DNA of 64,000 bases from Bradyrhizobium guangdongense (GTDB lineage Bacteria > Pseudomonadota > Alphaproteobacteria > Rhizobiales > Xanthobacteraceae): assembly GCF_004114975.1 (NCBI RefSeq), contig NZ_CP030051.1, positions 5,332,001 through 5,396,000 of the forward strand, written 5' to 3'. Shown piece by piece: positions 45,273-54,830 of the stretch. Below the pieces are notes generated by a model. It did no database searches and was not told where the DNA came from. It saw only the letters and a program-made list of their open reading frames with translations. The position numbers and the translations under genes are program-made. How positions within the stretch are numbered: position 1 is the first letter of the stretch; every line of letters starts with the position of its first letter.

Positions 45273-46508
45273 ATGGACGTACAACGCAAGCTGGCAATTC
45301 TCGCGGACGCCGCCAAGTACGATGCGTCCTGCGCATCCAGCGGCACCGAAAAGCGGGATTCCAGCGACGGCAAGGGCATGGGCTCGACCGCGCCCGGTAT
45401 GGGCATCTGTCATTCCTACGCGCCGGACGGACGCTGCATCTCGCTGCTCAAGGTGCTGCTGACCAACGCGTGCAATTACGATTGCCTCTATTGCGTCAAC
45501 CGCGCCTCCTCCAATGTGCCGCGCGCCCGCTTCACCATCGATGAAGTCGTCAAGCTGACGCTCGACTTCTACCGGCGCAATTACATCGAGGGGCTGTTTC
45601 TCTCCTCCGGCATCATCCGCAGCCCCGACTACACGATGGAGCAAGTGGTCAGCGTCGCGCGCAAGCTGCGCGAGGAGCATCACTTCCGCGGCTACATCCA
45701 CCTCAAAACCATTCCCGAGGCCGACGACGCGCTGATCGCGGAAGCCGGCAAATATGCCGACCGCCTCTCCATCAACATCGAGATGCCACAGGAGACGAGC
45801 CTGCAGCAATTCGCACCCGAGAAGGACGTGCGCGCGATCCGCCGCACCATGGGCCGGCTGCGGCTGAAGCTGGACGAAGCCGAAGAAGATCGAAGCGTGA
45901 AAACAAAGGCGAAACCACAGCGCTTCGCGCCGGCCGGTCAAAGCACACAGATGATCGTCGGGGCCGACAGCGCGAACGACCACACCATTCTCCACACCAG
46001 CGCCAATCTCTACGGCTCGTACCGACTGCGGCGCGTCTACTACTCAGCCTTCAGCCCGATCCCCGATGCCAGCCGCGCACTGCCTCTGGTCCAGCCGCCC
46101 TTGCTGCGCGAGCACCGGCTCTACCAGGCCGACTGGCTGATGCGATTTTACGGCTTCGCCGTCGGCGAGATCGTCGACGACAGCGCCATGCTGCCGCTCG
46201 ACATCGATCCAAAGCTTGCCTGGGCGCTGCGCCATCGCGACCGTTTTCCCCTCGACGTCAACCGCGCCAGCCGCGAGGAGCTGCTGCGCGTGCCGGGCTT
46301 CGGCACCAAGGCGGTCGAGCGCATCATCGCGACGCGGCGCACCACAACGATCCGCCTGTCCGATCTCGCACGGCTGCACGTGCCCAAGCACAAGGCGCTG
46401 CCGTTCATCGTCCTCAGCGACCACCGCCCCTCGCCGCATAGCCTCGACGAGGCGCGGCTGATCGAACGGTTCAAGCCGAAAGCAACACAATTGGGGTTTG
46501 GCTTCTGA
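45273..46508 (+). CDS. Putative DNA modification/repair radical SAM protein
   Basis: 411 residues from the ATG at 45273. The 4Fe-4S/AdoMet motif is CNYDCLYC with Cys67, Cys71 and Cys74 (C-x3-C-x2-C). After the SAM barrel (SGIIRSPDYTMEQVV, YIHLKTIPEADDALI) a C-terminal helix-hairpin-helix, VNRASREELLRVPGFGTKAVERII at residues about 329-352, suggests contact with DNA. This is the TIGR03916-type family that occurs next to UdgX/DUF4130 genes; its reaction is not established. The stop overlaps the next start by one base (TGATG), so the two proteins are probably made together. Divergent from imuA, sharing the LexA box. Confidence 0.9.
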   Translation: MDVQRKLAILADAAKYDASCASSGTEKRDSSDGKGMGSTAPGMGICHSYAPDGRCISLLKVLLTNACNYDCLYCVNRASSNVPRARFTIDEVVKLTLDFYRRNYIEGLFLSSGIIRSPDYTMEQVVSVARKLREEHHFRGYIHLKTIPEADDALIAEAGKYADRLSINIEMPQETSLQQFAPEKDVRAIRRTMGRLRLKLDEAEEDRSVKTKAKPQRFAPAGQSTQMIVGADSANDHTILHTSANLYGSYRLRRVYYSAFSPIPDASRALPLVQPPLLREHRLYQADWLMRFYGFAVGEIVDDSAMLPLDIDPKLAWALRHRDRFPLDVNRASREELLRVPGFGTKAVERIIATRRTTTIRLSDLARLHVPKHKALPFIVLSDHRPSPHSLDEARLIERFKPKATQLGFGF

Positions 46509-47950
46509 TGCAGTACATCACCCTCGACAGCGAAACCGATTTCGACGGCTGGCGCAAAACCGCGCGCGCCCTCGTGCTTCATCATGTTGCGCCTGACGAT
46601 GTAACCTGGGCCGTGCGAGGCGGCGAAGCCGATCTGTTTGCACCGCCCGCGCCGTCGCCGATCCTCGAGGTGAACGACGGCACCTTCAGCGTATCAAGCA
46701 AATTTATCGACCTCGCCAAGGCTGCGATCCTGCATCGGGACGGCGAGCGCTTCGCGATCCTCTATCGCCTGCTGTTCCGCCTGAAAGACAATCACGATCT
46801 CATCGATGTCGCGACCGATCCTGATGTCGCGAAGATCACGGCGATGGCACGCGCGGTTCATCGCGACGAGCACAAGATGCATGCTTTCGTGCGGTTCCGC
46901 GAGATCGGTCGGGAACGCGAGCCGCATTACGTCGCCTGGTTCGAGCCCGAGCATCACATCGTCGAGCTCGCCGGGCCGTTCTTTGCAAAGCGCTTTGCCG
47001 ACATGCCCTGGTCGATCCTGACGCCGGACCTCTGCGCGCATTGGGACGGCCACGCGCTCTCGTTCACGCCCGGCGTCAGCAAGAGCGAGGCACCGGGCGA
47101 AGACCGGCTGGAGGAAACTTGGCGGCGCTATTACGCCAGCATCTTCAATCCGGCACGGCTCAAGGTGAAGGCGATGCAGACGGAGATGCCGAAGAAATAT
47201 TGGAGGAACCTGCCCGAGGCCTCGATCATTAAGCCCTTGATCGAAGATGCCGAACGCATGACCGGTGCTATGATCGCCAACGCCGCGACCGATCCGCACA
47301 AGCCTCAGAAGCGGCCGGAGGCTCCTATGAAACGCAAACCTGCCACCGACAGTCTCGAAACGCTTCGCGAGGAGGCCGCGCATTGTCGTGCCTGCCACCT
47401 CTACAAGGATGCGACCCAGACCGTGTTCGGCGAAGGCCCGAAGTCTGCCAATATCATGCTGGTCGGCGAGCAGCCCGGCGACAAGGAAGACCTCGCTGGC
47501 CATCCCTTCGTGGGCCCGGCCGGCCAAATGCTCGACCGGGCACTGGCGGAGGCCGGCGTCGACCGCAAGAAGGTCTATGTCACCAATGCGGTGAAGCATT
47601 TCAAATTCGTGCCGCGCGGAAAGATCCGCCTGCACCAGAAGCCGGCGACGCCGGAGATCAAAGCGTGCCGGCAATGGTATGAGCGGGAAGTATCGGCAAT
47701 TCAGCCTGATCTCATCGTGGCGATGGGTGCGACCGCCGCGCAAAGCGTGTTCGGCAAGATCACGCCCATCGGCAAGACCCGCGGCCGGCTCATAGACCTC
47801 CCCGATGGACGCAAGGCTCTGGTGACCGTACATCCGTCCTATCTACTGCGGCTCCCCGATCCCGAGGCGAAGGTGGTGGAATATCAGCGCTTTGTCGCGG
47901 ATTTGAAGATCGCCGCCTCCTTGCAACGGAGATCGTCGCGCGCCGCCTGA
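46508..47950 (+). CDS. udgX: DUF4130-UdgX fusion, uracil-DNA binding protein
   Basis: 480 residues in two domains. Residues 1-250 are DUF4130 (TIGR03915-like), with HRDEHKMHAFVRFRE and WSILTPDLCAHWDG. Residues about 285-480 are a UdgX-type uracil-DNA glycosylase: GEQPGDKEDLAG at 320-331, GHPFVGPAGQM, HPSYLLR at 442-448, and the UdgX loop RGKIRLH, whose His376 is the expected residue that links covalently to the abasic sugar. Cys293, Cys296, His364 and Cys387 are candidate Fe-S ligands. UdgX proteins bind uracil in DNA irreversibly. It is the second gene of a two-gene operon with the radical SAM protein. Confidence 0.92.
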   Translation: MQYITLDSETDFDGWRKTARALVLHHVAPDDVTWAVRGGEADLFAPPAPSPILEVNDGTFSVSSKFIDLAKAAILHRDGERFAILYRLLFRLKDNHDLIDVATDPDVAKITAMARAVHRDEHKMHAFVRFREIGREREPHYVAWFEPEHHIVELAGPFFAKRFADMPWSILTPDLCAHWDGHALSFTPGVSKSEAPGEDRLEETWRRYYASIFNPARLKVKAMQTEMPKKYWRNLPEASIIKPLIEDAERMTGAMIANAATDPHKPQKRPEAPMKRKPATDSLETLREEAAHCRACHLYKDATQTVFGEGPKSANIMLVGEQPGDKEDLAGHPFVGPAGQMLDRALAEAGVDRKKVYVTNAVKHFKFVPRGKIRLHQKPATPEIKACRQWYEREVSAIQPDLIVAMGATAAQSVFGKITPIGKTRGRLIDLPDGRKALVTVHPSYLLRLPDPEAKVVEYQRFVADLKIAASLQRRSSRAA

Positions 47951-48074
47951 CGTGAACCAACGCCAGGGCAACAAGCCCTGGATGACTCGCGTCGTTGCAC
48001 TCGTCTGCCCGTCATTTCAACCGCCTGTCACATGCCACGCGCAAAATCGGGGCCTTGGGACAGGAGAATTTCCA

Positions 48075-49697
48075 ATGAGTGACGTTGCATTGCCGGGCTC
48101 CATCGAGCCGGCCTTGAGTAGGGGGCCCGACCTCAATCGCGGATTCCATCCGCTCACCGGCGTGATCTACATGGGGGTGATCGCTGCCGCCCTGCTCTTT
48201 GTGGCCTACAGCATCTGGGTCGATGTCGATGCCACCGGCACGCAGGTCAAGGCCTTCGCTCCCTTCCTCCTGCTCTTCGTCGCGCTTCTGATCGCGCTCG
48301 GATTCGAGTTCGTGAACGGCTTCCACGACACCGCCAACGCGGTCGCGACCGTGATCTACACCCGCTCGCTGCCCGCCCACGTCGCCGTGGTCTGGTCCGG
48401 CATGTTCAACCTCTTCGGCGTGCTCTTGTCCTCGGGCGCGGTCGCGTTCGGCATTGTCTCGCTGCTGCCCGTCGAGCTGATCCTCCAGGTCGGCTCCAGC
48501 GCCGGCTTCGCCATGGTGTTCGCACTGTTGATCGCCGCCATCATCTGGAACGTCGGCACCTGGTATTTCGGCCTGCCGGCCTCGAGCTCGCACACCCTGA
48601 TCGGCTCGATCATGGGCGTCGGCATCATGAACGCGGTGCTGCATGGCCGCAGCGGCACCTCCGGCGTCGACTGGATCCAGGCCACCAACATCGGAAAGGC
48701 GCTGCTGCTGTCGCCGCTGTTCGGCTTTGCGCTCGCCGCCGGCCTGCTGCTGGTCCTGCGCACCGTGCTGCTGCGCGCCACGCCCGCGCTGTTCGGCGAG
48801 CCGAAGGGCGACCAGCCGCCGCCGTGGTGGATCCGCGGCATCCTGATCCTCACCTGCACGCTGGTGAGCTTCTTCCACGGCTCCAACGACGGCCAGAAGG
48901 GCATGGGCCTGATCATGCTGATCCTGATCGGCACCGTGCCGACCGCCTACGCGCTCAACCGCGCCCTGCCGGAGAGCCAGATTGCTGCGTTCAGCCAGAA
49001 CTCCGAGGCCGCCAGCAAGATCATCGAAGGCAAGGCCGCCGGCTACAGCGTGATCGGCAATCCGCGTCCTGCCGTGACCAACTATGTCGCGCAGCACGAG
49101 GTCAACGGCGGCACGTTCCCGTCACTGGCGGTGCTCGTGCGCGACATCTCCAAGCAGGTGACCACCTACGGCTCGCTCGCCAAAGTACCGGCCGAGCTCG
49201 TCGGCAACACCCGCAACGACATGTACCTCGCCTCGGAAGCGCTGCGCTTCCTGATGAAGGACAAGGAAGCCGAGCTCAGCGCCGCTGACGTCACCGTGCT
49301 CACCGCCTACAAAGGCTCGCTCGACAGCGCCACGAAATTCATCCCCGGCTGGGTGAAGATCGCGGTCGCCATCGCGCTCGGCCTTGGCACCATGGTGGGC
49401 TGGAAGCGCATTGTCGTCACTGTCGGCGAGAAGATCGGCAAGACCCACCTGACCTACGCGCAAGGCGCCTGCGCCGAGATCACCGCGGCCGCCACCATCG
49501 CCGCCGCGGACGTCTACGGCCTCCCGGTCTCGACCACCCACGTGCTGTCGTCAGGCATCGCCGGCACCATGGCGGCCAACGGCTCGGGCCTGCAATGGGC
49601 GACGATCCGCAACATCGCCATGGCCTGGGTTCTGACCCTGCCGGCCGCCATGATCATCTCGGGCGTGCTCTACTATCTGTTCTCGCACCTGTTCTGA
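48075..49697 (+). CDS. pit: Pit-type inorganic phosphate transporter
   Basis: 540 residues from the ATG at 48075 with CAGGAG upstream. Two inverted PHO-4 repeats are visible: GFEFVNGFHDTANAVATVIYT near the N-terminus and AQGACAEITAAATIAAADVYGLPVSTTHV near the C-terminus (the GxNDxx-type signatures), and SSSHTLIGSIMGVGI. The protein is longer than E. coli PitA because of a hydrophilic central loop (residues about 285-440, including GNTRNDMYLASEALRFLMKD). It carries phosphate, probably as a metal-phosphate complex, with protons. Upstream bases do not show a clear Pho box. A strong hairpin terminator follows. Confidence 0.93.
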   Translation: MSDVALPGSIEPALSRGPDLNRGFHPLTGVIYMGVIAAALLFVAYSIWVDVDATGTQVKAFAPFLLLFVALLIALGFEFVNGFHDTANAVATVIYTRSLPAHVAVVWSGMFNLFGVLLSSGAVAFGIVSLLPVELILQVGSSAGFAMVFALLIAAIIWNVGTWYFGLPASSSHTLIGSIMGVGIMNAVLHGRSGTSGVDWIQATNIGKALLLSPLFGFALAAGLLLVLRTVLLRATPALFGEPKGDQPPPWWIRGILILTCTLVSFFHGSNDGQKGMGLIMLILIGTVPTAYALNRALPESQIAAFSQNSEAASKIIEGKAAGYSVIGNPRPAVTNYVAQHEVNGGTFPSLAVLVRDISKQVTTYGSLAKVPAELVGNTRNDMYLASEALRFLMKDKEAELSAADVTVLTAYKGSLDSATKFIPGWVKIAVAIALGLGTMVGWKRIVVTVGEKIGKTHLTYAQGACAEITAAATIAAADVYGLPVSTTHVLSSGIAGTMAANGSGLQWATIRNIAMAWVLTLPAAMIISGVLYYLFSHLF

Positions 49698-49718
49698 GCG
49701 CAACACGGCACGTGAAAC

Positions 49719-49755
49719 AAAGGGGCCCGTGCGAGGCACCGGCCCCTTTCATTCG
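49719..49755. terminator. Bidirectional terminator between pit and the M20D gene
   Basis: AAAGGGGCC (49719-49727) pairs with GGCCCCTTT (49741-49749); between them GTGC and GCAC close around a GAG loop, giving a stem of 13 pairs with one C-C mismatch. T-rich tails lie on both sides (TTTCATT to the right, and TTTGTTTC read leftward), so it should stop transcripts of pit from the left and of the amidohydrolase from the right. Confidence 0.8.
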
Positions 49756-49771
49756 TCCTTCGCTCAGCGGC

Positions 49772-50944
49772 TCATGACGCCGCGAGCTGTTCCTCGACCA
49801 GCTTGACCCAATAGGACGTGCCGAACACGATCGCCTCGTCGTTGAAATTATAGGCGGGGTGATGGAGACCGGCGCTGTCGCCATTGCCGCAGAAGATGAA
49901 GGCGCCGGGGCGCGCTTCCAGCATGTAGGCAAAATCCTCACCGCCCATCAGCGGCGGCATTTCGAGCACATTGGCCTCGCCCGCGACCTGCTTGGCGATA
50001 CGCGTCGCCACATCGGTCTCCGCGGCGTGGTTGTTCACGACGGGGTAATTGCGCTTGTAGTGCAAGTCGATCTTGGCGCCGGTGATTTGCGCCACCCCCG
50101 CCACCACTTCGCGGACGCGCTTCTCGACCAGCTTGCGCACCTCCGGCGACAGCGTGCGGATGGTGCCCCTCAGCGTCGCCGTTTGCGGAACGACGTTGCG
50201 GGCGTTGCCGGCGTGGAATTCGCAAATCGAGATGACAGCCGATTCCAGGGGATCGACACTGCGCGCAACGATCGACTGCAGCGCCGTGATCACCTGGGCA
50301 CCGACCAGCACGGAATCGATGCATTTGTGCGGACGGGCGGCGTGGCCGCCGAGGCCCTCGATCATAATGTCGACCTCGTCGGTCGCCGCCATGATCGGGC
50401 CCGGCCGGATTGCAAACGAGCCGATCGGAATGCCCGGACCATTGTGCATGCCGTAGACCTGCTCGATGCCGAAGCGCTCCATCATGCCGTCCTTCACCAT
50501 GGCCGCGCCGCCGGCGCCGCCTTCCTCGGCCGGCTGGAAGATCACGACCGCGTCGCCGGCGAAGTTGCGGGTTTCGGCGAGGTAGCGTGCAGCACCGAGC
50601 AGCATCGCGGTGTGGCCGTCATGACCACAGGCGTGCATCTTGCCGGGAGTCTTCGAGGCGTAAGGCAGGTTGGTCTGCTCCTCGACGGGCAGCGCGTCCA
50701 TGTCGGCGCGCAGGCCGATCACCTTGAGCCCCTCGCCGGCCGGCTTGCTGCCCTTGATCACTCCAACCACGCCAGTCTGGCCAATCCCGGTGACGACCTG
50801 GTCGCAGCCGAACTCGCGCAGGCGATCCGCGACGAATGCTGCGGTGCGGCGGACGTCATACAGCAATTCGGGATTCTGGTGGATGTCCCGCCGCCAGGCC
50901 TGGATATCGGGTTGAAGGTCGGCGACGCGGTTCACGATCGGCAT
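49772..50944 (-). CDS. M20D amidohydrolase (hippurate/N-acyl-amino-acid hydrolase type)
   Basis: 390 residues. Family marks: RRDIHQNPELLYD at the N-terminus, LRADMDALPVEEQTNLPYAS, HACGHDGHTAMLLGAARYLA with the metal-binding Cys-Gly-His, FQPAEEGGAGG with the catalytic glutamate, and the late MPPLMGGEDFAYMLEARPGA. It removes acyl groups from N-acyl amino acids or related compounds (aminoacylase, hippuricase or auxin-conjugate hydrolase activity are all possible). Cytoplasmic. Start ATG at 50944, 174 bases from the GMC gene on the other strand. Confidence 0.92.
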   Translation of the reverse strand: MPIVNRVADLQPDIQAWRRDIHQNPELLYDVRRTAAFVADRLREFGCDQVVTGIGQTGVVGVIKGSKPAGEGLKVIGLRADMDALPVEEQTNLPYASKTPGKMHACGHDGHTAMLLGAARYLAETRNFAGDAVVIFQPAEEGGAGGAAMVKDGMMERFGIEQVYGMHNGPGIPIGSFAIRPGPIMAATDEVDIMIEGLGGHAARPHKCIDSVLVGAQVITALQSIVARSVDPLESAVISICEFHAGNARNVVPQTATLRGTIRTLSPEVRKLVEKRVREVVAGVAQITGAKIDLHYKRNYPVVNNHAAETDVATRIAKQVAGEANVLEMPPLMGGEDFAYMLEARPGAFIFCGNGDSAGLHHPAYNFNDEAIVFGTSYWVKLVEEQLAAS

Positions 50945-51040
50945 GGAGCGGTCTCAAGTTTTGTTGAAAATACAGCGCTGTCTACCATGCAAGCGCCAGT
51001 CCACCTAACCCCCGCAGATCAAGGGTGGTCCTGTCCCTGC

Positions 51041-51059
51041 TCATGGCCGGGCTTGTCCC
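51041..51059. repeat. Second copy of TCATGGCCGGGCTTGTCCC
   Basis: Exact 19-base match to 39281-39299. Here it lies in the 174-base gap between the divergent M20D and GMC genes and is followed by CCGTGGTCGCCG, so it is probably a truncated dispersed repeat. Confidence 0.6.
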
Positions 51060-51118
51060 CGTGGTCGCCGTCTGCCTATTAGGACGGAACGTTTAGGGAC
51101 CATCCGGGTGGAAGCAGA

Positions 51119-52738
51119 ATGCCAAGACGGCTCGAAGGTGAGTTTGACTACATTGTCGTGGGCGCCGGCACGGCCGGCTGCATCCTTGCCAACAGGCTGT
51201 CGGCCGACCCCAGGAACCGGGTCCTCATTCTCGAGGCCGGCGGGGACGACAACTGGATCTGGTTCCACATTCCGGTCGGCTATCTCTTCGCGATCGGCAA
51301 TCCACGCTCGGACTGGATGTTCAAGACCGAAGCCGAGCCGGGACTGAACGGCCGCGCGCTGGCCTATCCCAGAGGCAAGGTGATCGGTGGCTGCTCGGCG
51401 ATCAATGCCATGATCTCGATGCGCGGCCAGGCTGCCGACTACGACCATTGGCGCCAGCTCGGCATGACCGGCTGGGGCTATGATGACGTGCTGCCGCTGT
51501 TCAAGCGGCTGGAAGATCATTTCCTTGGCGCGAGCGAGCATCACGGCGCCGGCGGCGGCTGGCGGATCGAGGCGCCACGGCTGTCCTGGGACGTGCTCGA
51601 TGCGGTCGGCGACGCCGCCGAGGAGATGGGCATCAGGCGCATCCCTGACTTCAACACCGGCGACAACGAAGGCACCAGCTATTTCCACGTCAACCAGAAG
51701 CGCGGCCGGCGCTGGTCGTCGGCGCGCGGGTTCCTCAAGCCGGCCTTGAGGCGCCCCAATCTGCGGCTCGAGAAGCATGTGCTGGTTGACCGCCTCATCG
51801 TCGAGCAGGGCCGCGCCGTCGGTGTTCGCTTCATCCAGAACGGCGAAATCGTCGAGGCGCGCGCGAGGCGCGAGATGATCCTCGCGGCCGGCTCGATCGG
51901 CTCGGTGCAGGTGCTGCATCGCTCCGGCATCGGGCCTGCCGACTGGCTGTCGCCGCTCGGCATCGACATCGTGATGGACAAACCCGGTGTCGGGCGCAAT
52001 CTCCAGGACCATCTCCAACAGCGCGCGATCTACAAGGTCGAGGGCGTGCGGACGCTGAACGAGACCTACTACAATCTGTTCCGCCGCGGCCTGATGGGCC
52101 TCGATTATGCATTCCGCCGCCGCGGTCCTCTGACCATGGCGCCCTCGCAGCTCGGCATCTTCACGCGTTCCGATGCGACACGCGCGCGCGCCAACATCCA
52201 ATTCCACGTGCAGCCGCTGTCACTCGACAAGTTCGGCGATCCCCTGCACCGTTTTCCCGCGATCACCGTCAGCGCCTGCAATCTCCAGCCGAGTTCGCGC
52301 GGCACCGTACGCCTGCGCTCGGCAAGCCCGGACGAGAAGCCGATCATCGCGCCGAATTATCTGTCGACCGACGACGACCGCCAGGTCGCCGCCGACGCCA
52401 TCCGCACCACCCGCCGCTTGATGCGGCAGAAGGCGCTCGCAAGATATCGTCCGAGTGAGTATCTGCCCGGCCCGACCGTCGGCGACGACGATGCCTCGCT
52501 CGCAAAAGCCGCCGGCGACATCGGCACCACGATCTTCCATCCCGTCGGCACCGCGAAGATGGGATCGGCGAACGATCCCCTGGCCGTGGTCGACGAACGG
52601 CTGCGCTTCTATGGCCTCGACGGTCTTCGCGTCGTCGACGCCTCGATCATGCCGACCATCACCTCGGGCAATACCAACACGCCCACCGCCATGATCGCCG
52701 AGAAGGGTGCCGCGATGATTTTGGAGGATGCGAAGTAG
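51119..52738 (+). CDS. GMC family FAD-dependent oxidoreductase (choline dehydrogenase-like)
   Basis: 539 residues. The FAD motif is DYIVVGAGTAGCILANRL at residues 10-27; GKVIGGCSAINAMISMRGQ is the second GMC signature, and the C-terminal catalytic pair His/Asn lies in IFHPVGTAKMGS and SGNTNTPTAMIAEKGA. These enzymes oxidise alcohols such as choline or polyethylene glycol, passing electrons to a quinone or cytochrome. The next gene is a hydrolase 11 bases downstream, probably in the same operon; the pair suggests catabolism of an alcohol or ester, but the substrate is unknown. Confidence 0.92.
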   Translation: MPRRLEGEFDYIVVGAGTAGCILANRLSADPRNRVLILEAGGDDNWIWFHIPVGYLFAIGNPRSDWMFKTEAEPGLNGRALAYPRGKVIGGCSAINAMISMRGQAADYDHWRQLGMTGWGYDDVLPLFKRLEDHFLGASEHHGAGGGWRIEAPRLSWDVLDAVGDAAEEMGIRRIPDFNTGDNEGTSYFHVNQKRGRRWSSARGFLKPALRRPNLRLEKHVLVDRLIVEQGRAVGVRFIQNGEIVEARARREMILAAGSIGSVQVLHRSGIGPADWLSPLGIDIVMDKPGVGRNLQDHLQQRAIYKVEGVRTLNETYYNLFRRGLMGLDYAFRRRGPLTMAPSQLGIFTRSDATRARANIQFHVQPLSLDKFGDPLHRFPAITVSACNLQPSSRGTVRLRSASPDEKPIIAPNYLSTDDDRQVAADAIRTTRRLMRQKALARYRPSEYLPGPTVGDDDASLAKAAGDIGTTIFHPVGTAKMGSANDPLAVVDERLRFYGLDGLRVVDASIMPTITSGNTNTPTAMIAEKGAAMILEDAK

Positions 52739-52749
52739 CATCCGATCAT

Positions 52750-53634
52750 ATGATCAGTCATCGCTTTTCAATCGGTACCGCCAGTGCAGAGATCGCCATG
52801 CTGCAATGGGGTGAGAGCGGCAAGCCGCCCGCCCTGCTCGTGCACGGCACCGGCTTCGTCGCTGATGTCTGGGACGAGGTCGCGCGTGATCTCGCGTCGA
52901 CCTACACTGTCTATGCACTCGATCGCCGCGGCCATGGCGCGAGCCACAAACCCGGCGCCTATCACTTCGCGGACTATGCCGACGATATCTGCCGCGTGAT
53001 TGACGCTCTGGACTTGCGCGACGTGTACGGCATCGGCCACAGCGCGGGCGCGACCGATCTGCTGCTGGCAGCGAAGCTGCGCCCCGGGTACTTCAGGCGC
53101 CTGTTTGTGATGGAGCCCACCGTGATGAATCCGCGGGCAGAGCGCAATCCATCGGCCGGATTAAGCGAACAATCGCTCTCCCGCGTGCAGAGCGCCCTGC
53201 GTCGGCAGGCGGAGTTCGACAGTCGCGACGCCGTCTTCGAACGTTACCGGGTCGCGCCCGCCTTTGCGGATTGGACGGACGCTTCGCTGTGGGCCTATGT
53301 GCGGCACGGCTTCACGCCGCTCGATAATGGCCGGGTGCGCCTCTGCTGCACCCCCGAGATCGAGTCGGCGATGCTGCATCCGATCTACGAGGCGATGGAG
53401 CAGGTCTATATCGGCGACGCGCGCGGCAATCCCTTTGCCTGGCTCCGCGAAATCGCGTGTCCCGTGATGGTGACGACAGCCGAGACGTCGTGGCCGATCT
53501 ACAAGGAGATGGCCTCACGCGCTATGGCGCTCATCCCGCAGGCCCGCGCCCTCGCATTCGAAGGCGCCGGCCACTGTGTGGCGCAGGAAGCACCCGCCCG
53601 CGTGGTGCAGGCGATCCGGGAATTTTCCGCTTAG
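52750..53634 (+). CDS. Alpha/beta-fold hydrolase
   Basis: 294 residues. The fold is shown by LLVHGTGFVADVWDEVARDL with the oxyanion hole after the first strand, the cap region, the nucleophile serine in GIGHSAGATDLLLA, and a late Asp/His pair with the base histidine in EGAGHCVAQEAP. No signal peptide. It follows the GMC oxidoreductase closely and may process its product or substrate. I cannot name an esterase, lactonase or other class from the sequence. Confidence 0.88.
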   Translation: MISHRFSIGTASAEIAMLQWGESGKPPALLVHGTGFVADVWDEVARDLASTYTVYALDRRGHGASHKPGAYHFADYADDICRVIDALDLRDVYGIGHSAGATDLLLAAKLRPGYFRRLFVMEPTVMNPRAERNPSAGLSEQSLSRVQSALRRQAEFDSRDAVFERYRVAPAFADWTDASLWAYVRHGFTPLDNGRVRLCCTPEIESAMLHPIYEAMEQVYIGDARGNPFAWLREIACPVMVTTAETSWPIYKEMASRAMALIPQARALAFEGAGHCVAQEAPARVVQAIREFSA

Positions 53635-53861
53635 ATCCGCGTTCACCTCGCTTGTTCCGGGCGCAGTGCACCAAACTGCGCGCAGCCGAGTTGGGGGCTC
53701 AACCCCTGCGGCTCCCGCTCTGCAATGTATCGCCAACAGGCGCTGCGTTGCTTCCACGTGTGATCCCACCTCACGAAAACGTCATCGCCATCCCACGAAT
53801 AAATCCGCCCCTCCCCCGATCAGCTCCTCAACGCCCAATTCCGGGCAAAAGGAGACGTGCG

Positions 53862-54806
53862 ATGAGCGGACACGATCACGGGGAAGACGGCGTCAGCCGC
53901 CGCAAGGTGCTGGAATGCATGACTTGGGCCGGCACCGGGGTGCTCTGGACCATCACGGGCGGCGTGCCGCGCTCGCTCGGCATCATCGACTCGGCTGAGG
54001 CCGCAACCGCCGCCGCGCCCGGCATGACCTTCCTCCAGATCAGCGACAGCCATGTCGGCTTCGACAAGCCTGCCAACCCCAATGCGCTGGGCACGCTGGA
54101 GGAAGCCGTCAACAAGATCAATGCGATGCCGGTCAAGCCGTCGTTCATGATCCACACCGGCGACATCACCCATCTCTCCAAGGCCTCCGAGTTCGACAAC
54201 GCCGACCGCATCATCTCACAGTCCAAGCTGGACGTGCACTACGTCCCTGGCGAGCATGACTTCCTGGACGAGGAGGTGAAGTTCTATCGCGAGCGCTACG
54301 GCCGCGGCACCAAGGGCGCGGGCTGGTACTCGTTCGATGCCGGCGGCGTACATTTCATCGGCCTCGTCAACGTCGTCGATCTCAAGGCCGGCGGCCTCGG
54401 CAATCTCGGCACCGAGCAGCTCGCCTGGCTCGAGGACGATCTCCGCGGCAAATCGAAATCCACCCCTATTGTCTTGTTCGCGCATATTCCGCTCTGGACC
54501 GTCTATCCGGAATGGGGCTGGGGCACCGAGGACGGCGGTCGCGCGCTCGAATATGTCAAGGGTTTTGGCTCGGTCACCGTGCTGAACGGCCACATCCACC
54601 AGGTGATGCAGAAGGTCGAGGGCAACGTCACCTTCCACACCGCGCGGTCGACCGCTTTCCCGCAACCGGCGCCGGGCACAGCCCCCTCGCCGGGACCGAT
54701 GAAGGTCGAGGACGCCAAGCTCCGCTCGATGCTGGGCGTCGCCAGCGTCAACTTCAAGCAGAACGAACAGCGGCTGGCGATCATCGACACGCCGCTCCAG
54801 GGTTAA
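53862..54806 (+). CDS. Tat-exported metallophosphoesterase
   Basis: 314 residues from the ATG at 53862 with AAAAGGAG upstream. A twin-arginine signal is present: SRRKVLECMTWAGTGVLWTI. Metal-binding motifs of the calcineurin-like fold: QISDSHVG (Asp62, His64), HTGDITH, VPGEHD at residues 129-133, FAHIPLW and LNGHIHQ. The canonical GNHD reads GEHD here (Glu131 in place of Asn). It acts in the periplasm on a phosphoester of unknown type. It is the first gene of a unit that continues with a cupredoxin, an ECF sigma and a zinc anti-sigma gene, suggesting the sigma controls them. Confidence 0.9.
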   Translation: MSGHDHGEDGVSRRKVLECMTWAGTGVLWTITGGVPRSLGIIDSAEAATAAAPGMTFLQISDSHVGFDKPANPNALGTLEEAVNKINAMPVKPSFMIHTGDITHLSKASEFDNADRIISQSKLDVHYVPGEHDFLDEEVKFYRERYGRGTKGAGWYSFDAGGVHFIGLVNVVDLKAGGLGNLGTEQLAWLEDDLRGKSKSTPIVLFAHIPLWTVYPEWGWGTEDGGRALEYVKGFGSVTVLNGHIHQVMQKVEGNVTFHTARSTAFPQPAPGTAPSPGPMKVEDAKLRSMLGVASVNFKQNEQRLAIIDTPLQG

Positions 54807-54830
54807 TCCAGGGCTGAAGAGAAGCTGACC

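Noticed and set aside
48000..48060. Possible Pho box before pit
   Set aside because: CCGTCAT and CTGTCAC occur, but 16 bases apart instead of the 11-base repeat of Pho boxes.
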